A stretch of 7,553 nt of DNA from Spirochaeta sp. GTDB lineage: Bacteria; Spirochaetota; Spirochaetia; Sphaerochaetales; Sphaerochaetaceae. The stretch covers positions 1-7,553 of the forward strand of contig JAIMZO010000066.1 in the NCBI GenBank assembly GCA_020054965.1. The letters run 5' to 3'. The notes under the pieces were generated by a model. It was not told the DNA's origin and did no database searches. It saw only the letters and a list, made by a program, of their open reading frames with translations. A program made the translations under genes and the position numbers. Below, piece by piece: positions 1 through 6,538 of this stretch (the first letter of the stretch is position 1; every line of letters begins with the position of its first letter).

Positions 1-129
1 GGGGCGACGGGTCTCACGGTCAATAATGATGTTTGCACTCAATACCGTGCCATACTGTGCGAACAGGTCACGAAGTTCCTCTTCGCTGGTGTTGTAACTC
101 ATGTTACCAACATAAATTTTCTTTGCCAT
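1..129 (-). CDS. RRM-domain RNA-binding protein (3' part outside window)
   Basis: The first 43 residues of a small RNA-binding protein with a single RNA recognition motif; the gene continues past the left edge. It begins MAKKIYVGNMSYNTSEEEL. IYVGNM (residues 5-10) is the RNP-2 strand of the RRM fold, followed by the first helix (SEEELRDLFAQYG) and the second strand (SANIIIDRETRRP). The RNP-1 motif (usually RGFGFV-like) should lie just beyond the window. Known members are cytoplasmic single-RRM proteins of about 80-110 residues, common in cyanobacteria and spirochaetes, thought to bind RNA and often stress-related; the target here is unknown. The start is supported by an AAAGGA ribosome binding site (138-143, minus strand) 8 nt before ATG. 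A small hairpin abuts this site. The gene diverges from the NUDIX/restriction operon. Family confidence is high; role is not determinable. Confidence 0.9.
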   Translation of the reverse strand, partial: MAKKIYVGNMSYNTSEEELRDLFAQYGTVLSANIIIDRETRRP

Positions 130-143
130 TCAAAGCATCCTTT

Positions 144-160
144 ACAGGCCTTTAGCCTGT
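144..160 (-). promoter_or_regulatory. Leader hairpin abutting the RBS of the RRM gene
   Basis: A perfect 6-bp inverted repeat (ACAGGC / GCCTGT, loop of 5 nt) lies directly upstream of the AAAGGA ribosome binding site of the RRM gene, so in the mRNA the stem ends exactly where the Shine-Dalgarno begins. The loop carries TAAAGG, a near copy of the Shine-Dalgarno and its flanking base. It has no T tract on either strand, so it is not a terminator. It may position or modulate ribosome access, but that is inference from position only. Confidence 0.4.
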
Positions 161-198
161 CTCAAAAAAGTATTTGCTCATTTTGGCGCAGTTTCGAA

Positions 199-227
199 CG
201 TTTAACCTGTCTGCTGATGGAATTCAA
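199..227 (-). promoter_or_regulatory. Weak candidate promoter for the RRM gene
   Basis: On the minus strand TTGAAT (222-227) and TAAACG (199-204) are separated by 17 bp. The -35 is a fair match and the -10 only matches three of six consensus bases. Transcription would start near 190 and give a leader of about 60 nt that includes the hairpin at 144-160. The spacing is right but the -10 is poor. Confidence 0.2.
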
Positions 228-259
228 ATGAAGAACACGAACATAGAGAGGGTAAGGGA

Positions 260-298
260 CTAGCTGCAACGCAAAAAATCAAAGCAACTGCAGGCTAG
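260..298. repeat. Imperfect inverted repeat in the divergent intergenic region
   Basis: CTAGCTGCA (260-268) is matched by TGCAGGCTAG (289-298), a 9-bp stem with one bulged G and a 20-nt A-rich loop that itself contains a GCAAC repeat. There is no T tract after it on either strand, so a terminator is unlikely. It could be an operator or a structured leader element, or chance. Together with the leftward leader (130-227) and the repeat cluster (316-378), it is the only structure seen in the 320-bp gene-free stretch 130-449. Confidence 0.3.
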
Positions 299-315
299 CA
301 TGGCCAAGGCTGAAT

Positions 316-378
316 GTCAATCGAGGAGTCAATGCAATTGAACATTTTTTGCACATTTGTAAGAGAACATTCGTGCAA
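316..378 (+). promoter_or_regulatory. Repeat-rich possible operator/promoter upstream of the NUDIX-restriction operon
   Basis: Several short repeats crowd into 63 bp upstream of the NUDIX start: GTCAAT twice, 12 bp apart (316-321, 328-333); GAACATT twice, 25 bp apart (340-346, 365-371); and inverted TTGCAC/GTGCAA arms (349-354, 373-378) around an 18-bp spacer. A weak promoter candidate, TTGAAC (339-344) and TAAGAG (361-366) with 16-bp spacing, overlaps them. The layout is what a repressor-controlled promoter could look like, but each repeat is short and none matches a binding site I recognise. Confidence 0.25.
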
Positions 379-449
379 TGGGTAAAAAGCCTCTGCTGAA
401 AGTGCATTTTCCCCTGGTCAAGAGCGCACGCTGCTGTTAGGATGATCCC

Positions 450-842
450 ATGAAACAGATTGAAGTAGCCGCACTCGTCTTGATTGATGATAACCGGGTA
501 TTCGCTGCCCAACGGAAAAACCTTGGACCACTTGGAGGCATGTGGGAGTTTCCTGGAGGGAAATTGGAAGTAGGGGAGACTGGGCGGGAAGCGCTCGTGA
601 GAGAGATTCAGGAGGAGCTTGGGGTCACTATTGAAATAGAAAACTACCTGCTGAGGGTGGAGCACCAATATCCAGGCTTTTTCATCATCATGCACGCCTA
701 TGTAGGACATATTCAAGAAGGTTCCATCCAGTTGCATGAACATCAGGCAAGCCGTTGGCTTAAGAAACATGAGTTATGGCAGATTGAATGGGCTGCGGCA
801 GATATCCCCATCGTACAGAAAGTAGAGCAATTACTAGCATGA
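450..842 (+). CDS. NUDIX (deoxy)nucleoside triphosphate pyrophosphohydrolase, NudG/MutT-like
   Basis: A 130-residue cytoplasmic NUDIX hydrolase expected to cleave a nucleoside triphosphate to the monophosphate and pyrophosphate, using Mg2+. A perfect NUDIX box (G-x5-E-x7-REUxEExGU) spans residues 37-59: G37, E43, R51, E52, E55, E56, G58. It is preceded by WEFPGGK (32-38). Length equals that of E. coli MutT (129 aa). The segment HEHQA (96-100) and ADIPI (117-121), plus the MKxIEV start, resemble E. coli NudG (Orf135) as I remember it more than MutT. NudG acts on 5-methyl-dCTP, CTP/dCTP and oxidised nucleotides; MutT acts on 8-oxo-dGTP. The start has TAGGAT 6-7 nt upstream. Its stop overlaps the start of the PLD-helicase gene (ATGA), so the two are co-translated. 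Family certain, substrate inferred. Confidence 0.93.
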   Translation: MKQIEVAALVLIDDNRVFAAQRKNLGPLGGMWEFPGGKLEVGETGREALVREIQEELGVTIEIENYLLRVEHQYPGFFIIMHAYVGHIQEGSIQLHEHQASRWLKKHELWQIEWAAADIPIVQKVEQLLA

Positions 843-3790
843 CAAGTGTGCAGGATGAGCGGCTGCTGGCAAGCCTTGAGACAAGCTTTTTTGATGCACG
901 CATTCCCTCTGCAATGAATCTGCGTCCTCATCTGGTGCTCAATGACCCTCCAAGGACGAAAGTAATGGAGACACTCGAGCGAGAGCTTGCTACCTGTACT
1001 TCATTTTCCTTCAGCGTGGCATTCATTACCAAAGGTGGGTTGGCCATGCTTTTGCAGCCACTCTACGAGGCACAGAGGAGGGGAGTGAAAGGGAAAATTC
1101 TCACCTCTGACTACCTTACCTTCACCGATCCTGATGCGCTTGCTTTTTTGCTTGAACACTTCCCATCCATAGAGCTCAGGGTATATACGGAAAAGGCATT
1201 TCACACCAAGGGTTATCTCTTCACACGCGAGGAAGATTATGCAACCTTGGTGGTAGGGAGCTCAAACCTGACCCATGAGGCGCTTGCCACCAATCAGGAG
1301 TGGAACTTGTTTTTGGTTAGCTCAGGTTCCGGTAGTCTGGTCCAAGAGACCCAGGAAACGTTTCAAGAGGCTTGGGACCAAGCTGCAGAGGTCAGCCCTG
1401 CATGGATTGCTCACTATCGTGAAGTGTATGCTGCTCTCCATACCCATAAACGATTTGAACCGCTGCCGCTTCCCTCCCTTCCCATGGCCCAGAGGCCGGA
1501 AAAAAGAGAGCATCTGGTGCTCAATGCCATGCAGGTACAGGCATTGGATGGTCTTGAGCGGCTCAGGGAACAAGGCAAGGACAAGGCGTTGTTGATATCG
1601 GCGACCGGTACAGGAAAGACCATCCTCCTGATCAAGGATGTGGAACGCCAACGCCCGAGGCGGTTTCTCTTCATCGTACATCGTCAGCAAATTGCTGAGG
1701 AGGCCCTTGCACGGTTCAAGGAACATCTCGGTGATGACTTGGAGTGTGGGCTTCTCTGCGGGGAAACAAAGGAAACAGACGCTCCCTACCTTTTTGCAAC
1801 TGTCCAGACGCTGTCAAAGGACGAAGTGCTGTATACATTCCCAAAAACCTGGTTTGATTATCTGGTTATTGATGAAGTGCATCATGCAGGAGCTGAATCA
1901 TACCAGAAAATCTTGAACCATTTCCAGCCAGCCTTTCTGCTGGGAATGACGGCAACGCCATACCGAAATGATGACAAGGACATCTTCCAGCGATTCGACT
2001 ATGCTGTTGCCTGCGAGATTCAACTCAACCAAGCGCTGGATGCTGGTATGCTCTGTCCTTTTCATTACTATGGGGTAACTGAATTCTCCATCCAAGGTCA
2101 TGAGGAGGTCCAGTACAAGGATTTTGCCCGTCTGGAGAAGGTTGAGCAGGTGAGGCATATCAACCAGATGCTCAACCGCTACAGTATCGGCAATAGGCGG
2201 GTACGTGGTCTGATTTTCTGCAGCCGGAACAAGGATGCCGCTTTTCTGGCACAGGCTTTGTCTGAACTGGGGAGAAAGGCGCTGGCCCTCTCTGGTTCAG
2301 ATCCACAGGAAGCGAGGGAAGAGGCCTTTCTCCGATTGGAGATGGAGAGTGGCAAGGATGCACTGGAGTATCTGGTGACGGTGGATATTCTCAATGAAGG
2401 GGTCGATATTCCTTCCCTGAATCAGGTGGTAATGCTACGGCCAACGGAGTCGGCTATCATTTTTGTCCAGCAACTTGGAAGAGGACTTAGAAAGTACCCA
2501 GGGAAAGAGTTCCTAACCGTAATAGATTTTATTGGGAACCATGTCAACAATTACCTGATCCCCATGGCTCTCTTTGGGGACAGGACCTATCGCAAGGATA
2601 CGCTGAGAAGACTATTAAGTGAAGGTTCTACCGCCTTAAGCGGTCCATCTACCATACAGTTTGATGCAGTGGCCAAAGGGAAGATCTTTGAGGCAATCAA
2701 TCGTGTTTCCTTCAAGAACAAGACCTTGCTTGGGCAGGAGTATGCAAGCCTCAAGCAGAGGCTGGGAAGAACACCCAAACTCATTGATTTCATCACGATG
2801 GGCTCTCTCTCACCTGTTGTCATCCTGGAGTATGCAAGGACGTATATTCAGTTCAAGGAAAGGGTGGAGAAGCACTTCGTACACACACTTACCGACTTGC
2901 ACCTGAAGAGCTTGTACTATCTTGGGAAGATACTGGCAAGAGGAGTGAGGATTCAGGAGACTTGCATGATCATAACCCTCCTGGAGCATGAAGGTGAGGT
3001 TGCATACCCCTCCATACCCAAGCTGATCCAGGAATCCTATGGATTTGTTCCGACAGACCAGTCAATCGAATCGGCGATCAGGATTCTATCAAACCAATTC
3101 TTCCAGGAAAAACACAAGGGTACTTTTGGGGCACTCTCCTATGTGACCTTGACGAAGACTGGGATGAGAAAGAGCCCGTCTTTTTCAGCATTATTGGAGA
3201 ATGAGGAGTATAAGAGCGAACTATTGGATCTTCTGGAGGTCAGCAAGTACTCATATCTCAACGATTTTGCCGAGCGTCGAGGCTCACATGACCTGGTACT
3301 CTACCAGAAGTACACTCGACAGGAAGTATGTCGGCTTCTGGGTTGGGAGCGTGATGAGGCAAATACCATCTATGGGTACAAGGTTGATTACGAGCACCAC
3401 CAGTGCCCGATCTTTGTTACCTACCACAAGGATTCTCAAGCCATTGATCCTGGTATCGATTACCGGGATCGGTTTCTCTCCCGTGAACAGTTTGTATGGG
3501 AAACCCGGAACAATGTACATCTCGGTTCTAGGGAAGCGCGGGCAATACGGGGAGAAATGGGGCCGATGGAGGTGTTGCTCTTTGTGCAGAAAAGCAATGA
3601 TGAGGGGCGTTCATTCTACTACCTTGGACCTCTTTCCTTCCTCCGCAATGCACCCAGTTCAAAGACCAATGGAAAAGGAGATCACCTCCCAGTGGTGATG
3701 ATGCGGTTCGCCCTTGCCCATCCTGTCCCCCCAAGTCTGTACAACTACATCCTGGAATTGGTGGACAGCTCATCCCAAACCACCGCGTAA
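839..3790 (+). CDS. SauUSI-like type IV restriction enzyme: PLD nuclease, SF2 helicase, DUF3427
   Basis: A 983-residue protein with the domain order of SauUSI, an ATP-dependent endonuclease of about 950 residues from Staphylococcus aureus that cuts DNA containing 5-methyl- or hydroxymethylcytosine. Residues about 35-200 are a single PLD-type nuclease domain: FHTKGYLF gives H122 and K124, and VGSSNLT gives G140, S141, N143. Residues about 220-570 are a superfamily II helicase: Walker A ATGTGKT (255-261, K260), DEVH (345-348), TATP (371-374), NEGVDIP (519-525) and QQLGRGLR (544-551). The rest is a DUF3427-type region ending in a module with YHK (862-864), GIDYRDRF (872-879) and FYYLG (926-930), the likely modified-base reader. 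I chose ATG 839, which forms an ATGA overlap with the NUDIX gene; an in-frame ATG at 788 would overlap by 55 bp and add 17 atypical residues. No good Shine-Dalgarno precedes 839, consistent with translational coupling. The usual HKD aspartate position is T129. Specificity is inferred. Confidence 0.88.
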   Translation: MTSVQDERLLASLETSFFDARIPSAMNLRPHLVLNDPPRTKVMETLERELATCTSFSFSVAFITKGGLAMLLQPLYEAQRRGVKGKILTSDYLTFTDPDALAFLLEHFPSIELRVYTEKAFHTKGYLFTREEDYATLVVGSSNLTHEALATNQEWNLFLVSSGSGSLVQETQETFQEAWDQAAEVSPAWIAHYREVYAALHTHKRFEPLPLPSLPMAQRPEKREHLVLNAMQVQALDGLERLREQGKDKALLISATGTGKTILLIKDVERQRPRRFLFIVHRQQIAEEALARFKEHLGDDLECGLLCGETKETDAPYLFATVQTLSKDEVLYTFPKTWFDYLVIDEVHHAGAESYQKILNHFQPAFLLGMTATPYRNDDKDIFQRFDYAVACEIQLNQALDAGMLCPFHYYGVTEFSIQGHEEVQYKDFARLEKVEQVRHINQMLNRYSIGNRRVRGLIFCSRNKDAAFLAQALSELGRKALALSGSDPQEAREEAFLRLEMESGKDALEYLVTVDILNEGVDIPSLNQVVMLRPTESAIIFVQQLGRGLRKYPGKEFLTVIDFIGNHVNNYLIPMALFGDRTYRKDTLRRLLSEGSTALSGPSTIQFDAVAKGKIFEAINRVSFKNKTLLGQEYASLKQRLGRTPKLIDFITMGSLSPVVILEYARTYIQFKERVEKHFVHTLTDLHLKSLYYLGKILARGVRIQETCMIITLLEHEGEVAYPSIPKLIQESYGFVPTDQSIESAIRILSNQFFQEKHKGTFGALSYVTLTKTGMRKSPSFSALLENEEYKSELLDLLEVSKYSYLNDFAERRGSHDLVLYQKYTRQEVCRLLGWERDEANTIYGYKVDYEHHQCPIFVTYHKDSQAIDPGIDYRDRFLSREQFVWETRNNVHLGSREARAIRGEMGPMEVLLFVQKSNDEGRSFYYLGPLSFLRNAPSSKTNGKGDHLPVVMMRFALAHPVPPSLYNYILELVDSSSQTTA

Positions 3791-3811
3791 CGCACTTCCC
3801 CGCTTGTTTTC

Positions 3812-4723
3812 ATGATGCTCATGGATAATACTGTTCTCATGGAACCAACGCTTGTACCTTCATTTGATGGATTCTTCATCTCATGCGTCCTGTACCGACC
3901 GGCTTCTCCTAGGGGGATTGTCCAGATCATCCATGGTGCAGCTGAGGTAAAGAGTCGCTATGAGCAAGTAGCTCTGTTTCTTCAGGACTCTGGCTACTGT
4001 GTTCTGGTGAGTGACCAGAGAGGACATGGGGATTCAGTTGATGCTCACTTTGTGAGGGGATATATGCCGAGTGTGGATGTTCTGGTGGAAGATCAACATA
4101 TCATCACCCGTTTCCTGAAGGATCTCTATCCTGGTTTGCCGCTTTTCTTGCTTGGTCACTCGTTTGGCTCCATGATTGCAAGGCTCTACCTCGGTTCCTA
4201 TGACCATGAGATTGCCGGCCTGATCATGACAGGTACCCCTTGCTATGTAAGGGGAATAGCACTGGGGAAAGCATTTGTCCGGTTTTTGATGTTGCTCCTC
4301 ACTCCTCATGGTTATGGTATGATTGCTACCAAGCTTACCACTTCAGCCAGCCTGAAATGGGTTTGTTCCGATCCCGAGGTGGTCAAGGAGCGACTGCACG
4401 ACCCGTACCGGAAAAACTTCAAATACCAACTGCAATCCATTTATACCATCTTTGATGCCTTGCAACGGCTTCATGACTGGCCATCCTATCACCCAACCAA
4501 GAGTGATCTTCCCATCCTCTCGATAACAGGAGGGGATGATCCAATCCCGGGAGGGGAGCGAGGCCTCTCTGATACCGAACGATCACTGAAGCGAATCGGG
4601 TATCATCGCTTCAGTTATACTGTCTATGAAGGAATGAGACATGAGGTTCTGATGGAGAGGGAGAAGGAGTTGGTCTTCAACCAGATAAAGGATTTTCTTT
4701 TCTCAGGAGCTGAACAGACTTGA
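3812..4723 (+). CDS. Alpha/beta hydrolase, monoacylglycerol lipase/lysophospholipase-like
   Basis: A 303-residue alpha/beta hydrolase of the serine aminopeptidase S33 / Hydrolase_4 type (COG2267, PldB-like). The oxyanion segment IIHGAAE lies near residue 45 and is followed by DQRGHGDS. The nucleophile elbow GHSFG gives S117, the acid is probably D243 in GGDDPIPGG, and the histidine is H277 in GMRHEV, so the triad is complete. Relatives hydrolyse monoacylglycerols, lysophospholipids or other small esters. There is no signal peptide, so it should be cytoplasmic. The gene begins 21 bp after the restriction gene with no terminator between, so readthrough is likely, though a shared function is not implied. 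The start is uncertain: ATGs at 3812, 3815, 3821 and 3839 are all in frame and none has a Shine-Dalgarno. The conserved fold begins after residue 15, so any is possible. Confidence 0.88.
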   Translation: MMLMDNTVLMEPTLVPSFDGFFISCVLYRPASPRGIVQIIHGAAEVKSRYEQVALFLQDSGYCVLVSDQRGHGDSVDAHFVRGYMPSVDVLVEDQHIITRFLKDLYPGLPLFLLGHSFGSMIARLYLGSYDHEIAGLIMTGTPCYVRGIALGKAFVRFLMLLLTPHGYGMIATKLTTSASLKWVCSDPEVVKERLHDPYRKNFKYQLQSIYTIFDALQRLHDWPSYHPTKSDLPILSITGGDDPIPGGERGLSDTERSLKRIGYHRFSYTVYEGMRHEVLMEREKELVFNQIKDFLFSGAEQT

Positions 4724-4808
4724 CGATTTCATTTCTTAGTATGATGGTAATAGGTGAGGGATGGTTTGTACCTCAATTGGTTTTTCGTTAAGAAAGGAGC
4801 AATTGACT

Positions 4809-4973
4809 ATGAGAAAGCATGCACGGGAAACAATCAGAAGGCCCAAAGAGATTGAAACAAGCTATGATTGGGACCTTGATGAGAAAACAATGCCAAAGAA
4901 GATGGCACGAAAGCCCAAGGATGATGATCTTGACGAAGAGGATCTCTTGGAAAGCGAAGAGGAGGAGTTGTAG
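4809..4973 (+). CDS. Small charged protein, unknown function (54 aa)
   Basis: I do not recognise this protein. It has 54 residues: a basic first half (MRKHARETIRRPK, then a KKMARKPK cluster) and a strongly acidic tail (DDDLDEEDLLESEEEEL). It has no cysteine, no membrane segment and probably little fixed fold, so a nucleic-acid or protein-binding role is possible but not shown. The start at 4809 is chosen because a strong AAAGGAG site (4793-4799) lies 9 nt upstream; an in-frame ATG at 4761 has no such site and would extend over it. A rho-independent terminator begins 24 bp after the stop, so the gene ends its own transcription unit. It lies 85 bp after the hydrolase and may be expressed alone or by readthrough. 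No convincing promoter was seen in 4724-4808. Confidence 0.75.
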   Translation: MRKHARETIRRPKEIETSYDWDLDEKTMPKKMARKPKDDDLDEEDLLESEEEEL

Positions 4974-4997
4974 ATATCCTCAATTGCTTGTTCAATT

Positions 4998-5029
4998 ACA
5001 CTCTTCCTCTCACCAGGAGGAGTGTTTTT
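4998..5029 (+). terminator. Rho-independent terminator of the small charged-protein gene
   Basis: An 11-bp stem (4998-5008 with 5015-5025, one T-G wobble) with a 6-nt loop is followed directly by a run of five T (5025-5029). It closes the rightward transcription unit. The leftward COG3014-type gene ends immediately after it, with its stop codon at 5030-5032. On the minus strand the same hairpin has no T tract after it, so it is probably a weaker stop for that gene. Confidence 0.88.
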
Positions 5030-6361
5030 CTAAAGAGGACAGAATGCTTCTGATACATGCAGGGAGCCTGCCAGGATTTGCACAGTTTTCCCCGGGCTGC
5101 GGTACAGTACCTGGCTTGAAGCATTGAGGAATTCGGTGGTGATGGTGTAGGTCCCTTCAGGTAGATCCACATATCCCACCCAGGCCTCGGAAGGGAGGAA
5201 GTGGGTACTTCGTACGTCAGCACTCTCTGTTGCATCTCGAGCGATATGGAAAATCATGCCAAGGAGCTCTTCTCCTGCTGTTACGTTGTTGTCCTGTGCT
5301 GCATACTCGTCATAAAGGGCAATTCCCACCGCCTTGGCCATCGCACGGGTTATTGCTTTCATTTTAATCAGCTCACTCTTCGTCCTGAAGGTATCGATGG
5401 CTATATTGCTGATCGACTCAATCCTCTGGAGTGGGATCATCGGTTGTCCCTCGATGGAGACCCTGACAGCCTGTACTTGCGAGGATCCCCCAACAAGTAC
5501 GGGGTAGGCTATCTTTGCCCTATTGAATGAGGAAACATACACCCTCTCTACGCGTTCTTCCTTCAACGGGGATTGCCCACTGAAGGAGACCAGCTGGAGC
5601 CTCCCCTTGTCTTGGGGAAAAGGGTCTTCCTCGAGCTCCACCACCGAGGGGAGAGGGAACGGGTAGAGGGAGGGCTGGGAGGAGAAGGCATGCCGTACCT
5701 GGTCGATGGCATAGTGAAGGGAATTTTCTTCTCCTAGAGCCTGAGCCACCGAAGCACTCAGGTAATTGGAGAGCGCACTGGTGGAGAAGGCTGTTGCATG
5801 GGTTTGGACTGCCGGTGCCTCCAATCCTTCCTCTCTCGCATATGCTGTCATCTGCTGCTCATATTGCTCATACTTTTGCTTGAGGAATGTCTGTTTCTCT
5901 ATGCTTCGATTGAGTTCCACCAATGCAGCTTCGGTTTCTCCGAGGTGCATATAGTTCAAGGCCTTGAATATATTGAGATACATGTCCTCATACGCTTCAC
6001 CTTGGTAGGCTTTTGTGTTGTCATTGACGAGAAATGAGGCAATATTGCCTGAAACACTCTCCGTATAGGCTTCCCAGATGAGCCGCTCTGCTTCACTGAG
6101 ATAGTTGTTGGAATCCGTATAGTGTTCACCCAGGCGCGAGAGGATCCCGAGGTCATAGTTGACAATGAGGGGTCCCTGTTTCTTGAGCAGGGAAGGGACT
6201 TCCAGAAGGAGGCTCTCATAAGCTCCCTGGTATTTGGCATCCTTGTAAAGCGACTGGGTAGCTGAGATGTCCATGAAGGAAGTACACCCGCTCATCAACA
6301 TGATGAGCGCAAAAAGGAGGACGAAAAACAACCCGTTTGCTACACTTTTGCGGTATCTCAT
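5030..6361 (-). CDS. COG3014-type lipoprotein with helical repeats
   Basis: A 443-residue predicted lipoprotein. The N-terminus MRYRKS is followed by a hydrophobic stretch (residues 10-23) and MSGC, putting the lipidated cysteine at C26; methionine at -3 is a relaxed lipobox of the kind seen in spirochaetes. Residues about 38-90 and 125-160 read as TPR-like helical pairs (for example ALNYMHLGETEAALVELN), then a short coiled-coil-like segment (KQTFLKQKYEQYEQQM, about 157-172). The C-terminal part is beta-rich, with GYVDLPEGTYTI near 395-406. I match this to the COG3014 lipoprotein family, of unknown function, often found near LpoB and LPP20-type genes as here. The ATG at 6359-6361 is chosen because AGGAAGGA lies just upstream; an ATG 30 nt earlier would put ten charged residues before the signal peptide. 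It is divergent from the lpoB-like gene. Confidence 0.85.
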   Translation of the reverse strand: MRYRKSVANGLFFVLLFALIMLMSGCTSFMDISATQSLYKDAKYQGAYESLLLEVPSLLKKQGPLIVNYDLGILSRLGEHYTDSNNYLSEAERLIWEAYTESVSGNIASFLVNDNTKAYQGEAYEDMYLNIFKALNYMHLGETEAALVELNRSIEKQTFLKQKYEQYEQQMTAYAREEGLEAPAVQTHATAFSTSALSNYLSASVAQALGEENSLHYAIDQVRHAFSSQPSLYPFPLPSVVELEEDPFPQDKGRLQLVSFSGQSPLKEERVERVYVSSFNRAKIAYPVLVGGSSQVQAVRVSIEGQPMIPLQRIESISNIAIDTFRTKSELIKMKAITRAMAKAVGIALYDEYAAQDNNVTAGEELLGMIFHIARDATESADVRSTHFLPSEAWVGYVDLPEGTYTITTEFLNASSQVLYRSPGKTVQILAGSLHVSEAFCPL

Positions 6362-6389
6362 TACATCCTTCCTCTTCCTGTATGGGCAC

Positions 6390-6418
6390 AATGTAGCATT
6401 GGCTTATACCTGGCGCAA
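6390..6418 (-). promoter_or_regulatory. Candidate promoter P1 for the COG3014-type gene
   Basis: On the minus strand TTGCGC (6413-6418) and TACATT (6390-6395) are 17 bp apart. The -10 matches the consensus at four positions, the -35 at three. Start of transcription would be near 6383, giving a leader of about 22 nt that carries the AGGAAGGA ribosome binding site. Confidence 0.35.
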
Positions 6419-6435
6419 TAATGAATCGCTAAAAA

Positions 6436-6464
6436 AATGTAGAATGTATCATTTTTCATACCAA
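6436..6464 (-). promoter_or_regulatory. Candidate promoter P2 for the COG3014-type gene
   Basis: A second pair, TTGGTA (6459-6464) and TACATT (6436-6441), again 17 bp apart on the minus strand, lies 46 bp upstream of P1 and shares its exact -10. A further TACATT occurs at 6443-6448. Tandem promoters are possible, or one pair may be coincidental in this A/T-rich stretch. Confidence 0.3.
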
Positions 6465-6538
6465 TGATTCCTACCCAAGTGATGATGAGTCTGTTACACT
6501 GTTGCGTATACAGCAGCGGAATGTGAAGGAGATTTGTG

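Noticed and set aside
151..212. Near-repeat TTTAGCCTGTCT / TTTAACCTGTCT (151-162, 201-212)
   Set aside because: Only two copies with one mismatch; one overlaps the leader hairpin and the other the weak promoter, and no role is evident.
279..770. 163-codon open frame on the minus strand over the NUDIX gene
   Set aside because: It lies antisense to a gene with a perfect NUDIX box, has no ribosome binding site that I can see and no recognisable family features.
788..838. Upstream ATG extending the restriction enzyme by 17 residues
   Set aside because: It would overlap the NUDIX gene by 55 bp and the added residues look like a frame-shifted NUDIX end; the ATGA overlap at 839 is the usual coupled arrangement.
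4720..4745. TTGACG and TATGAT as a promoter for the small gene
   Set aside because: Both boxes look good but they are only 14 bp apart, too close for a normal sigma-70 type promoter.
4755..4785. TGAGG/CCTCA hairpin followed by a short T run after the hydrolase gene
   Set aside because: The stem is only 5 bp with an 11-nt loop and the T run does not follow directly, so it is too weak to call a terminator.
4771..4986. Direct repeat CCTCAATTG on both sides of the small gene (4771-4779, 4978-4986)
   Set aside because: Nine bases can repeat by chance and there is no transposase, inverted end or other sign of a mobile element.
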